From assembly GCA_016124665.1 (NCBI GenBank), contig WGNH01000005.1, positions 1 to 64,000 of the forward strand: a DNA stretch of 64,000 nt, written 5' to 3'. The DNA comes from Alphaproteobacteria bacterium (GTDB lineage: Bacteria > Pseudomonadota > Alphaproteobacteria > Caulobacterales > Maricaulaceae). Under the pieces are notes generated by a model that was not told the DNA's origin, searched no databases, and saw nothing but the letters and a program-made list of their open reading frames with translations. Each line of letters begins with the position of its first letter. Within the stretch, counting starts at the first letter, position 1. Below, piece after piece: positions 63,820 through 64,000 of the stretch. The translations under genes and the position numbers were made by a program.

Positions 63820-64000
63820 AAACGCCAGCCGGTTTCGAACTTGACTTCCGGTGCGCGCTCATCGATCTGCGGGCCCGTCACCAGATTGTCCGGATTGGAG
63901 AAGCGGATCGACCCGCCAAAGCGGAAGCGGTCATTGAGGTCGACATAGACGCCGGCATCAATGGAATCGAATTCCCGGCGCTGCTCGTCATTTCGGTCAA
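63816..64000 (-). CDS. outer-membrane beta-barrel protein, C-terminal fragment (runs off the window)
   Basis: The last 60 or so residues of a protein whose start lies beyond the window. It reads SIDAGVYVDLNDRFRFGG, then IRFSNPDNLV, and ends KFETGWRF. Alternating hydrophobic strands and a C-terminal Phe are typical of outer-membrane barrels. Its stop overlaps that of the ThiE-like gene by 3 bases in convergent orientation. Confidence 0.65.
   Translation of the reverse strand, partial: DRNDEQRREFDSIDAGVYVDLNDRFRFGGSIRFSNPDNLVTGPQIDERAPEVKFETGWRF

Overview
The window is GC-rich chromosomal DNA of an alphaproteobacterium. Gene content and order (aroA-cmk-rpsA-ihfB-trpF-trpB-trpA-accD-folC; lptC-lptA-lptB-rpoN-hpf-ptsN; chvI-chvG-EIIA(Man)-HPr; uppP next to an NDUFA9-like gene; a TIGR02300 protein beside a tRNA) fit the Maricaulales/Hyphomonadaceae side of the class (Maricaulis, Oceanicaulis, Glycocaulis type). 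That placement is inference from gene order and protein style, with no database search behind it.

Layout. 1-2.9 kb: the 3' part of addA, then trxA with a clear terminator. 2.9-4.5 kb: an AT-richer insertion carrying one nuclease-like gene, abutting the frameshifted tail of an AlkB-like gene. 4.5-14.6 kb: a long minus-strand run for folate, fatty acid, tryptophan and aromatic synthesis plus ribosomal protein S1 and IHF-beta. 14.7-21 kb: mixed envelope and regulatory genes with tRNA-Ala(GGC), a MipA/OmpV protein, a pterin dehydratase, a CPBP membrane protease, a membrane-bound AraC regulator and a ubiquinone-type hydroxylase. 21-24 kb: an AraC regulator with an NmrA-type reductase and two small membrane proteins; a 9-bp direct repeat at exactly 21-bp spacing looks like the operator. 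24-30 kb: ftsK, an SMP-30-like protein, lolA, a candidate small RNA, uppP and an NDUFA9-like gene. 30.5-32.1 kb: a proteasome-fold (Ntn-hydrolase-like) protein with a small partner.

32.1-35.7 kb is the most accessory region. It lies just downstream of tRNA-Leu(CAG) and holds an IS481-type transposase, a two-gene HNH endonuclease cassette flanked by a 19-bp direct repeat, dispersed hairpin repeats and a ccdAB toxin-antitoxin pair whose toxin has lost the critical C-terminal Trp. 35.8-39.3 kb: yjdM, a GNAT-RimK pair, an uncharacterised protein and a short RNase D. 39.3-44.4 kb: lipopolysaccharide export (lptCAB), sigma-54, hibernation factor, PtsN and tRNA-Ala(CGC). 44.5-50.4 kb: a histidine kinase with an ethylene-receptor-like sensor domain and its receiver partner, YggT/DUF167/FolD, a second receiver, and an exopolysaccharide-type acyltransferase with a glycosyltransferase. 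50.4-58.5 kb: ChvI/ChvG, a phosphotransferase pair without hprK between them, and ahcY. 58.5-64 kb: a TonB-domain lipoprotein, an exodeoxyribonuclease III gene broken by an in-frame stop, a CenR-like regulator, an L,D-transpeptidase, a YggS protein and a ThiE/TenI-like protein.

The strongest leads for something undescribed are four. The first is a candidate small RNA at about 28.38-28.52 kb, whose two hairpin loops carry the same 8-base anti-Shine-Dalgarno motif; that motif is exactly complementary to the start region of the proteasome-like gene at 30.54 kb. The second is that proteasome-like protein with its small partner. The third is the repeat-bounded HNH cassette. The fourth is the bacterial ethylene-receptor-like kinase with its metal-ligand residues conserved.
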